From JANMMJ01 sp964543235 (lineage in GTDB: Bacteria > Pseudomonadota > Alphaproteobacteria > Rhizobiales > Aestuariivirgaceae), in NCBI GenBank assembly GCA_964543235.1, contig CAZIXE010000015.1, positions 8,883 to 72,882 of the forward strand: a stretch of 64,000 nt of DNA, in the 5' to 3' direction. The position numbers and the translations under genes were made by a program. The notes under the pieces were generated by a model. It saw only the letters and a list, made by a program, of their open reading frames with translations, had not been told where the DNA came from and did no database searches. This document shows, piece by piece, positions 9,332 through 17,456 of the stretch (the first letter of the stretch is position 1; every line of letters begins with the position of its first letter).

Positions 9332-11481
9332 GCCGCATTCCCGATTTCACCCGTGTCGGCTGGTCGACGCCCCAGGTGAGCCGCAATGCCGGCGGCGAGA
9401 GCTGGTGTACGCCGGAGGGAATCGTGGTGAAACCGGCCTATGGGGCCGCGGACCGGGACGGGCTGGATTTCCTGGCAAGCTGGCCGGGGCTGCCGCCGTT
9501 CCTGCGCGGTCCCTACCCCACAATGTATGTGACGCAGCCATGGACCATCCGGCAGTATGCGGGCTTTTCGACGGCGGAGGATTCCAACGCCTTCTACCGG
9601 CGCAATCTCGCCGCCGGACAGATGGGACTGTCCATCGCCTTCGATCTCGCCACCCATCGCGGTTATGATTCGGACCACCTGCGGGTTGCCGGCGATGTCG
9701 GCATGGCGGGGGTGGCGATCGATTCGATCTATGACATGCGCACCCTGTTCGAGGGCATTCCGCTCGACAGGATGACGGTGTCGATGACGATGAACGGCGC
9801 GGTGCTGCCGGTCATGGCGCTCTATATCGTGGCGGCCGAGGAACAGGGGGTACCGCCGGAGAAGCTTGCCGGCACCATCCAGAACGACATTCTCAAAGAG
9901 TTCATGGTGCGGAATACCTTCATCTATCCGCCGCGGCAGTCGATGAAGATCGTTTCCGACATCTTCAAGTACACTTCGGAGCACATGCCCCGGTTCAATT
10001 CGATCTCGATCTCGGGCTACCACATGCAGGAGGCAGGAGCGACCGCCGATCTCGAACTCGCCTACACGCTGGCGGACGGGCTCGAGTATGTCCGCGCCGG
10101 CGTCGCGGCAGGTCTCGACATCGACCGGTTCGCGCCGCGGCTTTCGTTCTTCTGGGCGATCGGCATGAACTTCTTCATGGAGGTCGCCAAGATGCGCGCG
10201 GCGCGCATGCTGTGGGCGAAACTGATGCGGCGCTTCGAGCCGCAGGACGAGCGCTCGCTCAGCCTGCGCACCCATTGCCAGACCAGCGGCTGGAGCCTCG
10301 CGGCGCAGGATGTGTTCAACAATGTGGTGCGCACAGCGATCGAAGCCATGGCGGCGACGCAGGGCGGCACGCAGTCGCTGCATACCAATTCACTCGATGA
10401 GGCGCTCGCCCTTCCAACCGACTTTTCGGCGCGCATCGCCCGCAACACGCAGCTCTTCCTGCAGCAAGAGGCCGGCACCTGCCGGGTGATCGACCCGTGG
10501 GGCGGCAGCCATTTCGTGGAACGGCTCACCGCCGAGCTGGCGGCGAAGGCCTGGTCGCATATCGAGGAGGTGGAGCGGCTGGGGGGCATGGCGCAGGCGA
10601 TCGAGGCGGGAGTCCCCAAGCTTCACATCGAGGAGGCGGCAGCGCGCACGCAGGCGCGGATCGACGCGGGCGAGCAGACGGTGGTGGGCGTCAACAAGTA
10701 CACGACTGGCAATGATGCCGAGATCGACATCCTGAAAGTGGACAATTCGGCGGTCAGGGCGCGGCAGATCGAGAAGCTGACAAGGCTCCGGGCGGAGCGC
10801 GACCCGGTCCAATGCCAGGCGATGCTGGACCGGCTCTCCTTCGTGGCCCGAACCGGTGACGGCAATCTGCTGGCAGCCGCGGTCGATGCAGCCCGCGCCA
10901 AGGCGACGGTGGGGGAGATCTCACTGGCACTCGAGAAGGTGTGGGGGCGGCACCAGCCGGTGACGCGAGCAGTCAAGGGCGTTTATGCGGCAACGCCGCG
11001 CAATGCGCACAAGATCGAGGCAGCCAGGCAGGCAGTCGCGGCCTTCCGCGAGGCCGATGGGCAGGCACCGCGCATCCTGGTGGCCAAGATCGGGCAGGAC
11101 GGGCATGACCGCGGGCAGAAAGTGATCGCCTCCGCCTTCAGCGATATCGGATTTGCAGTCGAGATCGGACCGTTGTTCTCGACACCGGAGGAAGTGGCGG
11201 AAATGGCCGTGGCGAAGGACGTGCACATCGTCGGCGTGTCGTCGCTCACGGCCGGGCACCTTGCCCATATTCCGCTCCTCAAGGCGGCACTGGCCAAAGC
11301 CGGCCGCCCCGAAATCATAATCGTGGTTGGCGGGGTCATACCGCCGCAGGATGTTGCAGCGCTCAGGGAATCGGGCGCGGCAGCGGTGTTCCCGCCGGGA
11401 ACCGTCATTCCGGAAGCGGCACTGGCGCTGCTGCAGCAGCTCAGCGAGCGGCTGGGCTACGCCCAGAGGGCAGCGGAATGA
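9328..11481 (+). CDS. mutB: Methylmalonyl-CoA mutase large (catalytic) subunit
   Basis: 717 residues. The N-terminal block YPTMYVTQPWTIRQYAGFSTAEDSNAFYRRNL and the barrel RFNSISISGYHMQEAGATADLELAYTLADG are near-canonical. The C-terminal B12-binding domain carries D591-G-H593-D-R-G596; this His replaces dimethylbenzimidazole as the lower cobalt ligand in the family. It converts (R)-methylmalonyl-CoA to succinyl-CoA with adenosylcobalamin. The length is typical. No MeaB chaperone, epimerase or propionyl-CoA carboxylase gene lies beside it, so those must be elsewhere on the chromosome. Confidence 0.97.
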   Translation: MSRIPDFTRVGWSTPQVSRNAGGESWCTPEGIVVKPAYGAADRDGLDFLASWPGLPPFLRGPYPTMYVTQPWTIRQYAGFSTAEDSNAFYRRNLAAGQMGLSIAFDLATHRGYDSDHLRVAGDVGMAGVAIDSIYDMRTLFEGIPLDRMTVSMTMNGAVLPVMALYIVAAEEQGVPPEKLAGTIQNDILKEFMVRNTFIYPPRQSMKIVSDIFKYTSEHMPRFNSISISGYHMQEAGATADLELAYTLADGLEYVRAGVAAGLDIDRFAPRLSFFWAIGMNFFMEVAKMRAARMLWAKLMRRFEPQDERSLSLRTHCQTSGWSLAAQDVFNNVVRTAIEAMAATQGGTQSLHTNSLDEALALPTDFSARIARNTQLFLQQEAGTCRVIDPWGGSHFVERLTAELAAKAWSHIEEVERLGGMAQAIEAGVPKLHIEEAAARTQARIDAGEQTVVGVNKYTTGNDAEIDILKVDNSAVRARQIEKLTRLRAERDPVQCQAMLDRLSFVARTGDGNLLAAAVDAARAKATVGEISLALEKVWGRHQPVTRAVKGVYAATPRNAHKIEAARQAVAAFREADGQAPRILVAKIGQDGHDRGQKVIASAFSDIGFAVEIGPLFSTPEEVAEMAVAKDVHIVGVSSLTAGHLAHIPLLKAALAKAGRPEIIIVVGGVIPPQDVAALRESGAAAVFPPGTVIPEAALALLQQLSERLGYAQRAAE

Positions 11482-11498
11482 CACTTGAAACAGACCTT

Positions 11499-11512
11499 GG
11501 CCCGACCGGGCC
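11499..11512 (+). terminator. Possible hairpin after mutB
   Basis: GGCCC / GGGCC arms around GACC, 17 bp after the mutB stop. The stem is only 5 bp and has no T-run, so this is a weak candidate. Confidence 0.25.
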
Positions 11513-11626
11513 TAGAGTCGTGGTCCTTGCGATGGCGGTGGCCTACCCGCAGCTGCGGCCGGCGCCATAGGCCCGGTGGGTCCGTAGAGATTTCTCAAGA
11601 GCAGTCGGCTATGATATGCGCGACGC

Positions 11627-11923
11627 ATGGACAAGGCACATATCATTGAGCGATTGGCTGCGCTCCGGCCCAAGCTGGAGTCACGCGGTGTTGCGCATCT
11701 GGCGATATTCGGCTCCCGAGGACGGGGCGATCACAGTCCCGGCAGCGATCTGGATTTGCTCATCGGCGTCCGCCCGGACTGCGAATTTTCACTGATAGAT
11801 CTGATTGCTGTCGAACAGATGATCGAGGACGAAATCGGCATTGCGGCATACGGCGCCATGAACCGCTCTGTTCCTCCAGCATTTCGGCGAAGAATTGCCG
11901 GCGACCTCGTTGAGGTCTTCTGA
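11627..11923 (+). CDS. mntA: MntA-type nucleotidyltransferase antitoxin
   Basis: 98 residues. The minimal nucleotidyltransferase motif is complete: G29-S30 in FGSRGRGDHSPGSDLDLLI, with acidic residues D41 and D43 in place to bind metal. Family knowledge: MntA antitoxins neutralise HepT toxins by AMPylating a Tyr near the HepT active site. The stop overlaps the next start by one base (TGATG), the usual arrangement for this module. A TATGAT near 11610 could be a -10 element, but I see no convincing -35. Confidence 0.85.
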   Translation: MDKAHIIERLAALRPKLESRGVAHLAIFGSRGRGDHSPGSDLDLLIGVRPDCEFSLIDLIAVEQMIEDEIGIAAYGAMNRSVPPAFRRRIAGDLVEVF

Positions 11924-12279
11924 TGAGCAATCGCGGCCGCGACCGCCTCTGCGACATGCTTGATGCCATTGACACGATCGAGCAACTGGTTGACGGCCGG
12001 TCGCGAGACGATGTGTTCGGCGACAAAGTTCTGAGAGCTGCCTATGAACGGCTCCTCGAGATCATCAGCGAGGCTTCCCGACAGTTGCCAGAACCGTGGA
12101 AGGAGCGATTTCCGGATGTGCCTTGGCGAGAGATTGCCGCAATCGGAAATCGTTTGCGCCATGCCTATTGGGGACTCGATGCCGGCATATTGTGGTCGAT
12201 CAGCTCGAAGGGATATCTCAAACATCTCAAGGAGGTGGCCCGCGAACTCATGCGGGACAACGACACCACGACCCCCTGA
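11923..12279 (+). CDS. hepT: HepT-like HEPN toxin with altered active-site motif
   Basis: 118 residues, all-helical HEPN fold by pattern, ending with the hallmark block VPWREIAAIGNRLRHAYWGLD. Family knowledge: active HepT RNases carry R-x4-6-H-x-Y. Here H80 and Y82 are present, but the usual Arg five residues before the His is Gly75 (codon GGA, one base from AGA or CGA). N76 and R77 are kept. The Tyr that MntA modifies is intact. The toxin may therefore be inactive or use R77 or R79 instead. Paired with the antitoxin directly upstream. Confidence 0.85.
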   Translation: MSNRGRDRLCDMLDAIDTIEQLVDGRSRDDVFGDKVLRAAYERLLEIISEASRQLPEPWKERFPDVPWREIAAIGNRLRHAYWGLDAGILWSISSKGYLKHLKEVARELMRDNDTTTP

Positions 12280-12302
12280 TGCGCGAAGCCTTCGGTGACT
12301 CG

Positions 12303-12319
12303 CCGGCCGGATCGGCCGG
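12303..12319. terminator. Possible bidirectional hairpin between convergent genes
   Basis: CCGGCC / GGCCGG arms around GGATC, lying between the hepT stop and the stop of the minus-strand membrane protein. On the plus strand it is followed by TTGTCTC, a poor T-run. Confidence 0.3.
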
Positions 12320-12324
12320 TTGTC

Positions 12325-12516
12325 TCAGGCGCGTCTGCGGCGGCCGATCTGCCTGCCCACCGCCCAGGCCGCCGGAATGGCAACAACGAAGCCAATCAGA
12401 CCGCCGATCAGGATATGGTAGCGGCCGGTCAGGCCGGCGGTCAGCAGCGCCGTCACGATGATGCCGGCCAGGGTTGGCGCGGCCATGATGTAAACAAGCA
12501 AGGCCAGTCTGTTCAT
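12325..12516 (-). CDS. Small two-helix membrane protein
   Basis: 63 residues from the ATG at 12516, which has GGGGA six bases upstream. A GTG four codons earlier is less well placed. Two hydrophobic segments (about residues 2-24 and 32-52) are followed by a basic tail, GRQIGRRRRA, which favours a cytoplasmic C-terminus. No family is recognised. It is isolated: convergent with hepT, with a degraded stretch upstream. It could be a short inner-membrane protein of unknown role. Confidence 0.55.
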   Translation of the reverse strand: MNRLALLVYIMAAPTLAGIIVTALLTAGLTGRYHILIGGLIGFVVAIPAAWAVGRQIGRRRRA

Positions 12517-12604
12517 GATGGTCCCCACGATCTATCTGGGGAAAGGCTGGCAGAGCCGGCGGGGCTGCGCCTTGATCCGGCGCAAGGCGGCTGGCGCTGC
12601 GCCT

Positions 12605-12823
12605 TCAGAGCTTCACGCAGGGATAGGTTGCGCGGTGATCCGACGGCCACGGGAATCCCACACTATCGGCCTCAAGCGCCGTTTCGCCGACGATGGCGGC
12701 GGCGGGTTCATTGCCGGGTGTCCAAGTGAAACCCGGCTTCGCTGCCGGGCCTGCGCAGATCGCCCGGCCCCCCTCAACGAAACCCCTTCCCGCGATTGCC
12801 TGGCCGGCCGGGGAGCGGTTCAA
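12605..12823 (-). pseudogene. Remnant of an endonuclease/exonuclease/phosphatase-family protein
   Basis: A 72-codon frame opening at a TTG contains GFTWTPGN, then EPAAAIVGETALEADSVGF, then PWPSDHRATYPCVKL and a stop. In the EEP superfamily a TWTPG segment, a DRIDFV segment, a VGE segment and a terminal (W)PSDHRAV segment occur in this order; the His of SDH is catalytic. Here the DRIDFV part is missing and everything upstream of TWTPG is gone. I read this as the decayed 3' end of a secreted or periplasmic phosphatase gene, left downstream of phoX in the same orientation. The match rests on motif memory, not an alignment. Confidence 0.5.
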
Positions 12824-12856
12824 AACAGCGCCGCCCCACCGGGCGTCATTGGCAGC

Positions 12857-12884
12857 GGACCGCCCGCAGGGCAGCGGGCGGTCC
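12857..12884 (-). terminator. Strong hairpin downstream of phoX
   Basis: Perfect 11-bp arms GGACCGCCCGC / GCGGGCGGTCC with a 6-base loop, starting 20 bp after the phoX stop. The very GC-rich stem has no following T-run, so termination may need Rho, or the stem may protect the 3' end. Confidence 0.6.
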
Positions 12885-12904
12885 GGTCATGGCTGCGGCC
12901 GCGG

Positions 12905-14959
12905 TCAGGCGCCGATGATGCCGCCGTCTTCGCGGGTGATGACCAGCGTTGCCGAGCGCGGCGCCGTGCCGTTGTAGTCGGGGAAGCCCGAGCCGAAATC
13001 ACCGCCAGCAAACTGCTCGGCGGTGGCGTGGCCGCCGGGATGCTGCACATTCACGAACATGGTCTTGCGATCGGGCGTGGTGATGACGCCGGTAATCTCC
13101 TGACCCCAGGGGCCGGTGAGGAAGCGGCGGACCTCGCCGGTCTGCGGGTCTGCCGCCAGCATCTGGTTGGTGCCGAAGGCTTCGAGCTTACCCTTGAAGG
13201 GCGGGCCGATGTCGCCCATGTCGGTCTGGATCCACAGGCGCGAATCGGCATCGCACCACAGACCGTCCGGGCAGGCGAAGATCGAATTCTCGTCGAGCGC
13301 CTTGCCGTTGAGCAGCGCGGAGGTGGTCTTCGTGCCAGCCAGCACGAAGAGATCCCACTGGAAGGCCGATGCTGCGTGATCGCCGCTTTCATAGCGCCAG
13401 CGGACGATCTGGCCGAAATTGTTTTCGGCGCGCGGGTTGACGGCATCCACCTGGGTCTGGGTGCGGCGGTTGTTGTTGGTCAGCGTGAAATAAACCTCGC
13501 CCGAACTGGGATCGACGGCGCCCCATTCCGGGCGGTCCATCTTGGTGGCGCCGGCGGTGTCGGCGGCGAGACGGGTGTTGACCAGGATGTCGGCCAGATC
13601 GGCGAAACCGTTGTCGGGCGTCAGGCCGTTCTGGCCGGGCACCAGTGCCAGCCATTCGCCCGTGCCATCGGCATTGAACTTCGCCGCATAGAGGGTGCCC
13701 TCGTCGAGCAGGCTGCCATCGGCAGTGGCCGGGTCATAGGGCTTCGAGGACACGAATTTGTAGATGTACTCGAAACGCGCATCGTCGCCCGAATAGCAAA
13801 CGACGGGTTTTCCAGCGATGGCGGGAGCAAACACGATCCCTTCATGGGCGAAGCGGCCGAGCGCGGTGCGCTTGACCGGTACCGAGGCGGGATCGAAGGG
13901 ATCGAACTCGATGAGCCAGCCGAAGGTGTTGGGTTCGTTGCGGTAGTCTTCGGCCGCGGACGCGCCCCTGATGGTGGCGTCGAAACGGATGTACTCGTCG
14001 GCACCGTCCGCCGCCTTCTCCCAGGCATAACGCGACACGTCGTTCGGAACGCCATAGCGGGCCTGTTCGCGCGGGAGGTCCGGCTTGTCGCCGGTCTTCG
14101 CCGTGTTGACAAAGTAGCCGGCCCAGTTTTCCTCCGCCGACATGTAGGTGTTCCAGGGCGTGACGCCATGGGCGCAATTGTTGAGGGTGCCGCGGGTCCT
14201 TGTGCCGTCAGGGCTGTATTTCGTCACGAGATGCGCGGTGCCACGCAGGGGTCCGGCGATCTCCATCGGTGTGAGGCCGGTGATGCGGCGGTTGCGGGGA
14301 TCAGCAACAATGGCCCACTGGCCGTCAGGCCCCTTTCTGATGCGGAGGACGGAGCAGCCATGGCCGTTGATCTCGGCCAGAACCTCATCGGGGTTGCGCG
14401 TGCCATCGGCAGCGAAGACAACCGCTTCGCCATCGATCTTCTGACCCTTCCACCTGGCGGCGTGGAAGAAGCGCGGCTCGACATATTCATGGTTCATGAC
14501 CAGCAGGCCGTCCTCGGACGACCCGTCAATCGGGAAGAAGTGCATGCCGTCGTGATGGCTGCCGACCTGCTGCGCCTGGTCGGCCCCGGTGACAGCGCCC
14601 GGCTGGTAGGCCGGTGCGCTGCCATTGATCGGCGTGCCCCAGGGAGCGAACACCTGCACCTTGTAGCCGGGCGGAACGACGACAGTATCTTCCTGGCTCA
14701 CCGGGACGGCGGTGAAGCCGAGGAGACCCGAGGCCGAGGTTGAGCCGGCAAGGGCAGCCTTCGACGTCACCGCCGGCACGCCATAGAGGCCGGTGGCCAG
14801 CGCGGCCAAACTGCCAAGCACGAAGCCGCGGCGCGAGGTTCTTGCGGCAACGACGTCATAGAAGGTGGGATTGGCCGAAGCATTGCTCGGCCGCTCGTCG
14901 CCGTGGGCGTAGTCGGGGGACCTGGTGTGATCCGGGTAGTCTTGCTCGAATGGTGACAT
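12905..14959 (-). CDS. phoX: PhoX-family alkaline phosphatase (DUF839), TAT-exported
   Basis: 684 residues. A twin-arginine signal (TSRRGFVLGSLAALATGL, about residues 40-57) follows a 40-residue hydrophilic lead, as is common in this family. The mature part shows the DUF839/PhoX blocks: DGMHFFPIDGSSEDGLLVMNHEY, NNCAHGVTPWNTYMSAEENW, EGIVFAPAIAGKPVVCYSGDD and VNVQHPGGHA. Family knowledge: PhoX is a Ca/Fe-dependent periplasmic phosphomonoesterase induced by phosphate starvation. A good Pho box lies upstream, matching that role. It is divergent from the beta-helix protein gene. Confidence 0.92.
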   Translation of the reverse strand: MSPFEQDYPDHTRSPDYAHGDERPSNASANPTFYDVVAARTSRRGFVLGSLAALATGLYGVPAVTSKAALAGSTSASGLLGFTAVPVSQEDTVVVPPGYKVQVFAPWGTPINGSAPAYQPGAVTGADQAQQVGSHHDGMHFFPIDGSSEDGLLVMNHEYVEPRFFHAARWKGQKIDGEAVVFAADGTRNPDEVLAEINGHGCSVLRIRKGPDGQWAIVADPRNRRITGLTPMEIAGPLRGTAHLVTKYSPDGTRTRGTLNNCAHGVTPWNTYMSAEENWAGYFVNTAKTGDKPDLPREQARYGVPNDVSRYAWEKAADGADEYIRFDATIRGASAAEDYRNEPNTFGWLIEFDPFDPASVPVKRTALGRFAHEGIVFAPAIAGKPVVCYSGDDARFEYIYKFVSSKPYDPATADGSLLDEGTLYAAKFNADGTGEWLALVPGQNGLTPDNGFADLADILVNTRLAADTAGATKMDRPEWGAVDPSSGEVYFTLTNNNRRTQTQVDAVNPRAENNFGQIVRWRYESGDHAASAFQWDLFVLAGTKTTSALLNGKALDENSIFACPDGLWCDADSRLWIQTDMGDIGPPFKGKLEAFGTNQMLAADPQTGEVRRFLTGPWGQEITGVITTPDRKTMFVNVQHPGGHATAEQFAGGDFGSGFPDYNGTAPRSATLVITREDGGIIGA

Positions 14960-15049
14960 GCCTCGCTCCTGTCGCTCGATGCAGATTTGCGGCAGCCGGC
15001 GGTTCGATCATGGTCCGCCCGGCATCCGGCGCCAAGCTAGAAATGCCCC

Positions 15050-15067
15050 GTGACAATACGATTACAG
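15050..15067 (-). promoter_or_regulatory. Pho box upstream of phoX
   Basis: Reading the minus strand, CTGTAAT - CGTA - TTGTCAC: two 7-bp direct repeats spaced by 4 bp, the standard PhoB site (consensus CTGTCAT repeated). It lies about 90 bp before the phoX ATG. Each repeat differs from consensus at one or two positions. PhoB-type control is inferred from this and from the gene's function. Confidence 0.7.
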
Positions 15068-15178
15068 CGGTTACGGTCCCTGCAGCTTCTTCATTGTGTT
15101 CGCCGGACGGTTCCCTCATAAAGCTGCAAATCCCAGTATTCACAGGGACATCGCAGGAGAAGCCACGGGGCGGACTAG

Positions 15179-16492
15179 ATGACAATGAACCGGCGGCAAG
15201 TGGTTCCGGCAGGCATGGCGGCGGCCGGCGGGCTCATGTTTCCGGAGGCGGCCGCCTTCGCTAAGACGCTCAAGGCCAACAGCAAGTCGGACCAGAGCGC
15301 GGTGCTGGCCGAAGCCACTGCAGCGGCGGGGCGCGAGGGCGGCGTGGTGCAGCTTCCGGCCGGGCGCTTCATTGCCTCGGGCGTGCAGATCAATGAAACG
15401 CTTGTGATCGCCGGCGTTCCCGGGCGCACACAACTCGTCTCGGCGGATGGCGCGCCCGTCTTCAGCATCAAGGGTGGCCGCGATGTCGTGTTGCAGGGGC
15501 TCGATTTCGAGACCGCCACGAACCAGGATGCGGCGGGCCGGAGCGCGCTGGTCGTCGCCCAAAGCAGCGAAGCGCTAACGATCCGGGACTGCAGGTTCAG
15601 CGGTGGCGCGGGCGGGCTTGTTCTCGAAGGCTGCAGCGGCCGGGTCAGCGACTGCCGCTTTTCCGGCCATGCGGCGACCGGGCTCTTCGCCAATGATTCG
15701 CGGGGGCTGCTGATCAGCGGCAACACGGTCGCGGACTGCGGCAACAACGGCATCCAGGTGTGGAGGCCGGCGGCGGGCGAGGATGGCACGATCGTCAGCC
15801 ATAACCGCATCGCGCGGATAGCCGCCAATGATGGCGGCTCGGGCCAGAACGGCAACGGCATCAACGTGTTTCGGGCCGCCAATGTCGTGGTCAGCAACAA
15901 CCGGATCAGCGATTGCGCCTACTCCGCAATCCGCAACAATGCCGGGTCGAACTGCCAGATCAGCGGCAACACCATCTCGCGGACCGGCGAGGTCGCCATC
16001 TATGTGGAATTCGGATTCGAGGGCTGCGTGGTGAGCGGCAACGTCATCGAGGATGTGGGGTTCGGCATCTCGGTCACCAATTTCAATGAAGGCGGCCGGC
16101 TGGCGGTCATCGCCAACAATTTGGTACGCAATTGCCGGGGCGGCACGACGGCGGGGGTCACGGCGGGCGGCGGCATCTTCGCCGAAGCCGATACCGCCAT
16201 TACCGGCAACACCATCGAGCAGGCCAAGGATTTCGGCATCGGGCTTGGCTGGGGCCTCCACTGCCGCGATCTGGCCGTCACCGGCAATACGGTGCGGGCC
16301 TGCGGGCGCGGTGTCACGGTGTCGCTCTCGGATGGCGCGTTGCCGGTGCTGATCGCCAACAATCTCATCGCCGAATCGCGCGAAGCGGCGATCATGGGCA
16401 TGGATTACGGCCGGCCGGTCACCGCCGATGTCGCGAAACCCGGCGCCGATATTCCCGCCAACATCCAGATGAGCGGCAATCTCATCCGGTGA
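15179..16492 (+). CDS. TAT-exported right-handed beta-helix repeat protein (TIGR03808-like)
   Basis: 437 residues. It opens with MNRRQVVPAGMAAAGGLMFPEAAAFA, a twin-arginine-type signal. The rest is built of parallel beta-helix coils with recurring ISGNT / VSNNRI / VSGNVI / VTGNTV steps spaced 22-30 residues apart from about residue 100 to the end. This matches the uncharacterised alphaproteobacterial family TIGR03808 as I remember it. Such folds often bind or cleave polysaccharide, but no lyase active site can be pointed to. The predicted location is periplasmic or cell-surface. It overlaps the convergent asparaginase gene by 11 bp. Confidence 0.8.
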   Translation: MTMNRRQVVPAGMAAAGGLMFPEAAAFAKTLKANSKSDQSAVLAEATAAAGREGGVVQLPAGRFIASGVQINETLVIAGVPGRTQLVSADGAPVFSIKGGRDVVLQGLDFETATNQDAAGRSALVVAQSSEALTIRDCRFSGGAGGLVLEGCSGRVSDCRFSGHAATGLFANDSRGLLISGNTVADCGNNGIQVWRPAAGEDGTIVSHNRIARIAANDGGSGQNGNGINVFRAANVVVSNNRISDCAYSAIRNNAGSNCQISGNTISRTGEVAIYVEFGFEGCVVSGNVIEDVGFGISVTNFNEGGRLAVIANNLVRNCRGGTTAGVTAGGGIFAEADTAITGNTIEQAKDFGIGLGWGLHCRDLAVTGNTVRACGRGVTVSLSDGALPVLIANNLIAESREAAIMGMDYGRPVTADVAKPGADIPANIQMSGNLIR

Positions 16493-17456
16493 CGGCGTGA
16501 AGATCGCCCACGTGAAACTTGCGCCAGTTGGTGAGTTCGACATTCGCAAAAGACTGCAGTGCCGCAGCCTCTTCGGCGGTCCACGCATCGAGGCCGGCGA
16601 GCACCGCCGCCATGGCGGCCTCGGCGGCGCGGCCGGCACCGTCGTCGCATTTGAGCGCGATCCCCAGGCCGGCATGGGGCACGCAGCCGCAGAAGACGCC
16701 TTCCGCTCCCGTCTTGACGAAGGCGCGAGGCACCTGCCGCATGAGCCTGGTGCAAAAGCGGCCGGTGCCCGCCACCATGAAGGGATGAGCGCGTACGGCG
16801 GCGATGATGCGACTGGCCGCTTTACCGGCGACGGTGAAGCGGGCGAAGCCCAGCGCCAGATTGCGGATTGGAATGGCCCAGGTCGGCACCGAGCAGCCGT
16901 CGATTCCTGAGGGCTGGCGCGAAAGATCAATGTCACAAAGCGCGCCGATGGTGCGGGCGATCTCGCGCTGCACAGGGTGGTCAAGGCGGGTATAGCCGCG
17001 GGGATCGGCACCGAGGATACGCGCCAGGGCCAGCATGCCGGCATGCTTGCCGGAACAGTTGTTGTGCACCTGGCCAGGTTCGGCGCCGTGACGCACCAGT
17101 TCGTGCAGGGCCGTGGTCTCGATCGGCCAATGGGCGCCGCATTCGAAGTCGGCCTCGGCATTGCCGGCCTTGGCCAGCATCTGGCGGGCCACCCTGACAT
17201 GCCCGGCCTCGCCATTGTGCGACGCGCAGGCGAGTGCCAGTTCCTCGTCGCTGAAGCCGAAGCGATCGGCTGCTCCACTCTCGACCACCGGCAGGCACTG
17301 GAAGGCCTTGATGGCCGAGCGCGGGAAGATCGGCCGATCAATGTCGCCCGCCGATGCGACCAGGCGGCCATTGCTGTCCACGACCGCCCAGGCGCCGGTG
17401 TGGCGGCTTTCGACGATGCCGCCACGGGTGACTTCGACGATCACAGGATTGTTCAT
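16482..17456 (-). CDS. Class 3 (Rhizobium etli-type) L-asparaginase
   Basis: 324 residues from the ATG at 17456, inside a longer open frame. It shows the family blocks PRSAIKAFQCLP (the Ser-x-x-Lys tandem), HNGEAGHVRVARQML, NNCSGKHAGMLA (zinc-binding Cys and Lys) and EGVFCGCVP (second zinc-ligand Cys). Family knowledge: these zinc-binding asparaginases hydrolyse L-asparagine to aspartate and ammonia and are unrelated to E. coli AnsA/AnsB. The start overlaps the stop of the upstream MFS gene (ATGA), so the two are cotranslated. The MFS protein may import the substrate. Confidence 0.88.
   Translation of the reverse strand: MNNPVIVEVTRGGIVESRHTGAWAVVDSNGRLVASAGDIDRPIFPRSAIKAFQCLPVVESGAADRFGFSDEELALACASHNGEAGHVRVARQMLAKAGNAEADFECGAHWPIETTALHELVRHGAEPGQVHNNCSGKHAGMLALARILGADPRGYTRLDHPVQREIARTIGALCDIDLSRQPSGIDGCSVPTWAIPIRNLALGFARFTVAGKAASRIIAAVRAHPFMVAGTGRFCTRLMRQVPRAFVKTGAEGVFCGCVPHAGLGIALKCDDGAGRAAEAAMAAVLAGLDAWTAEEAAALQSFANVELTNWRKFHVGDLHAVTG

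Larger units (their letters stand above)
12529..12904. other. 376-bp stretch without an intact gene
   Basis: This holds the exonuclease-family remnant and the phoX hairpin listed separately. It also has two overlapping stems that exclude each other: GCCGGGT (12713-12719) with ACCCGGC (12731-12737), and CCCGGC (12732-12737) with GCCGGG (12744-12749). No intact gene depends on them, so I attach no function. Nothing else recognisable is present. Confidence 0.5.

Noticed and set aside
12515..14743. Long plus-strand open frame antisense to phoX
   Set aside because: Composition is typical of an antisense frame in GC-rich DNA; no motif, and the minus strand encodes a clear PhoX.
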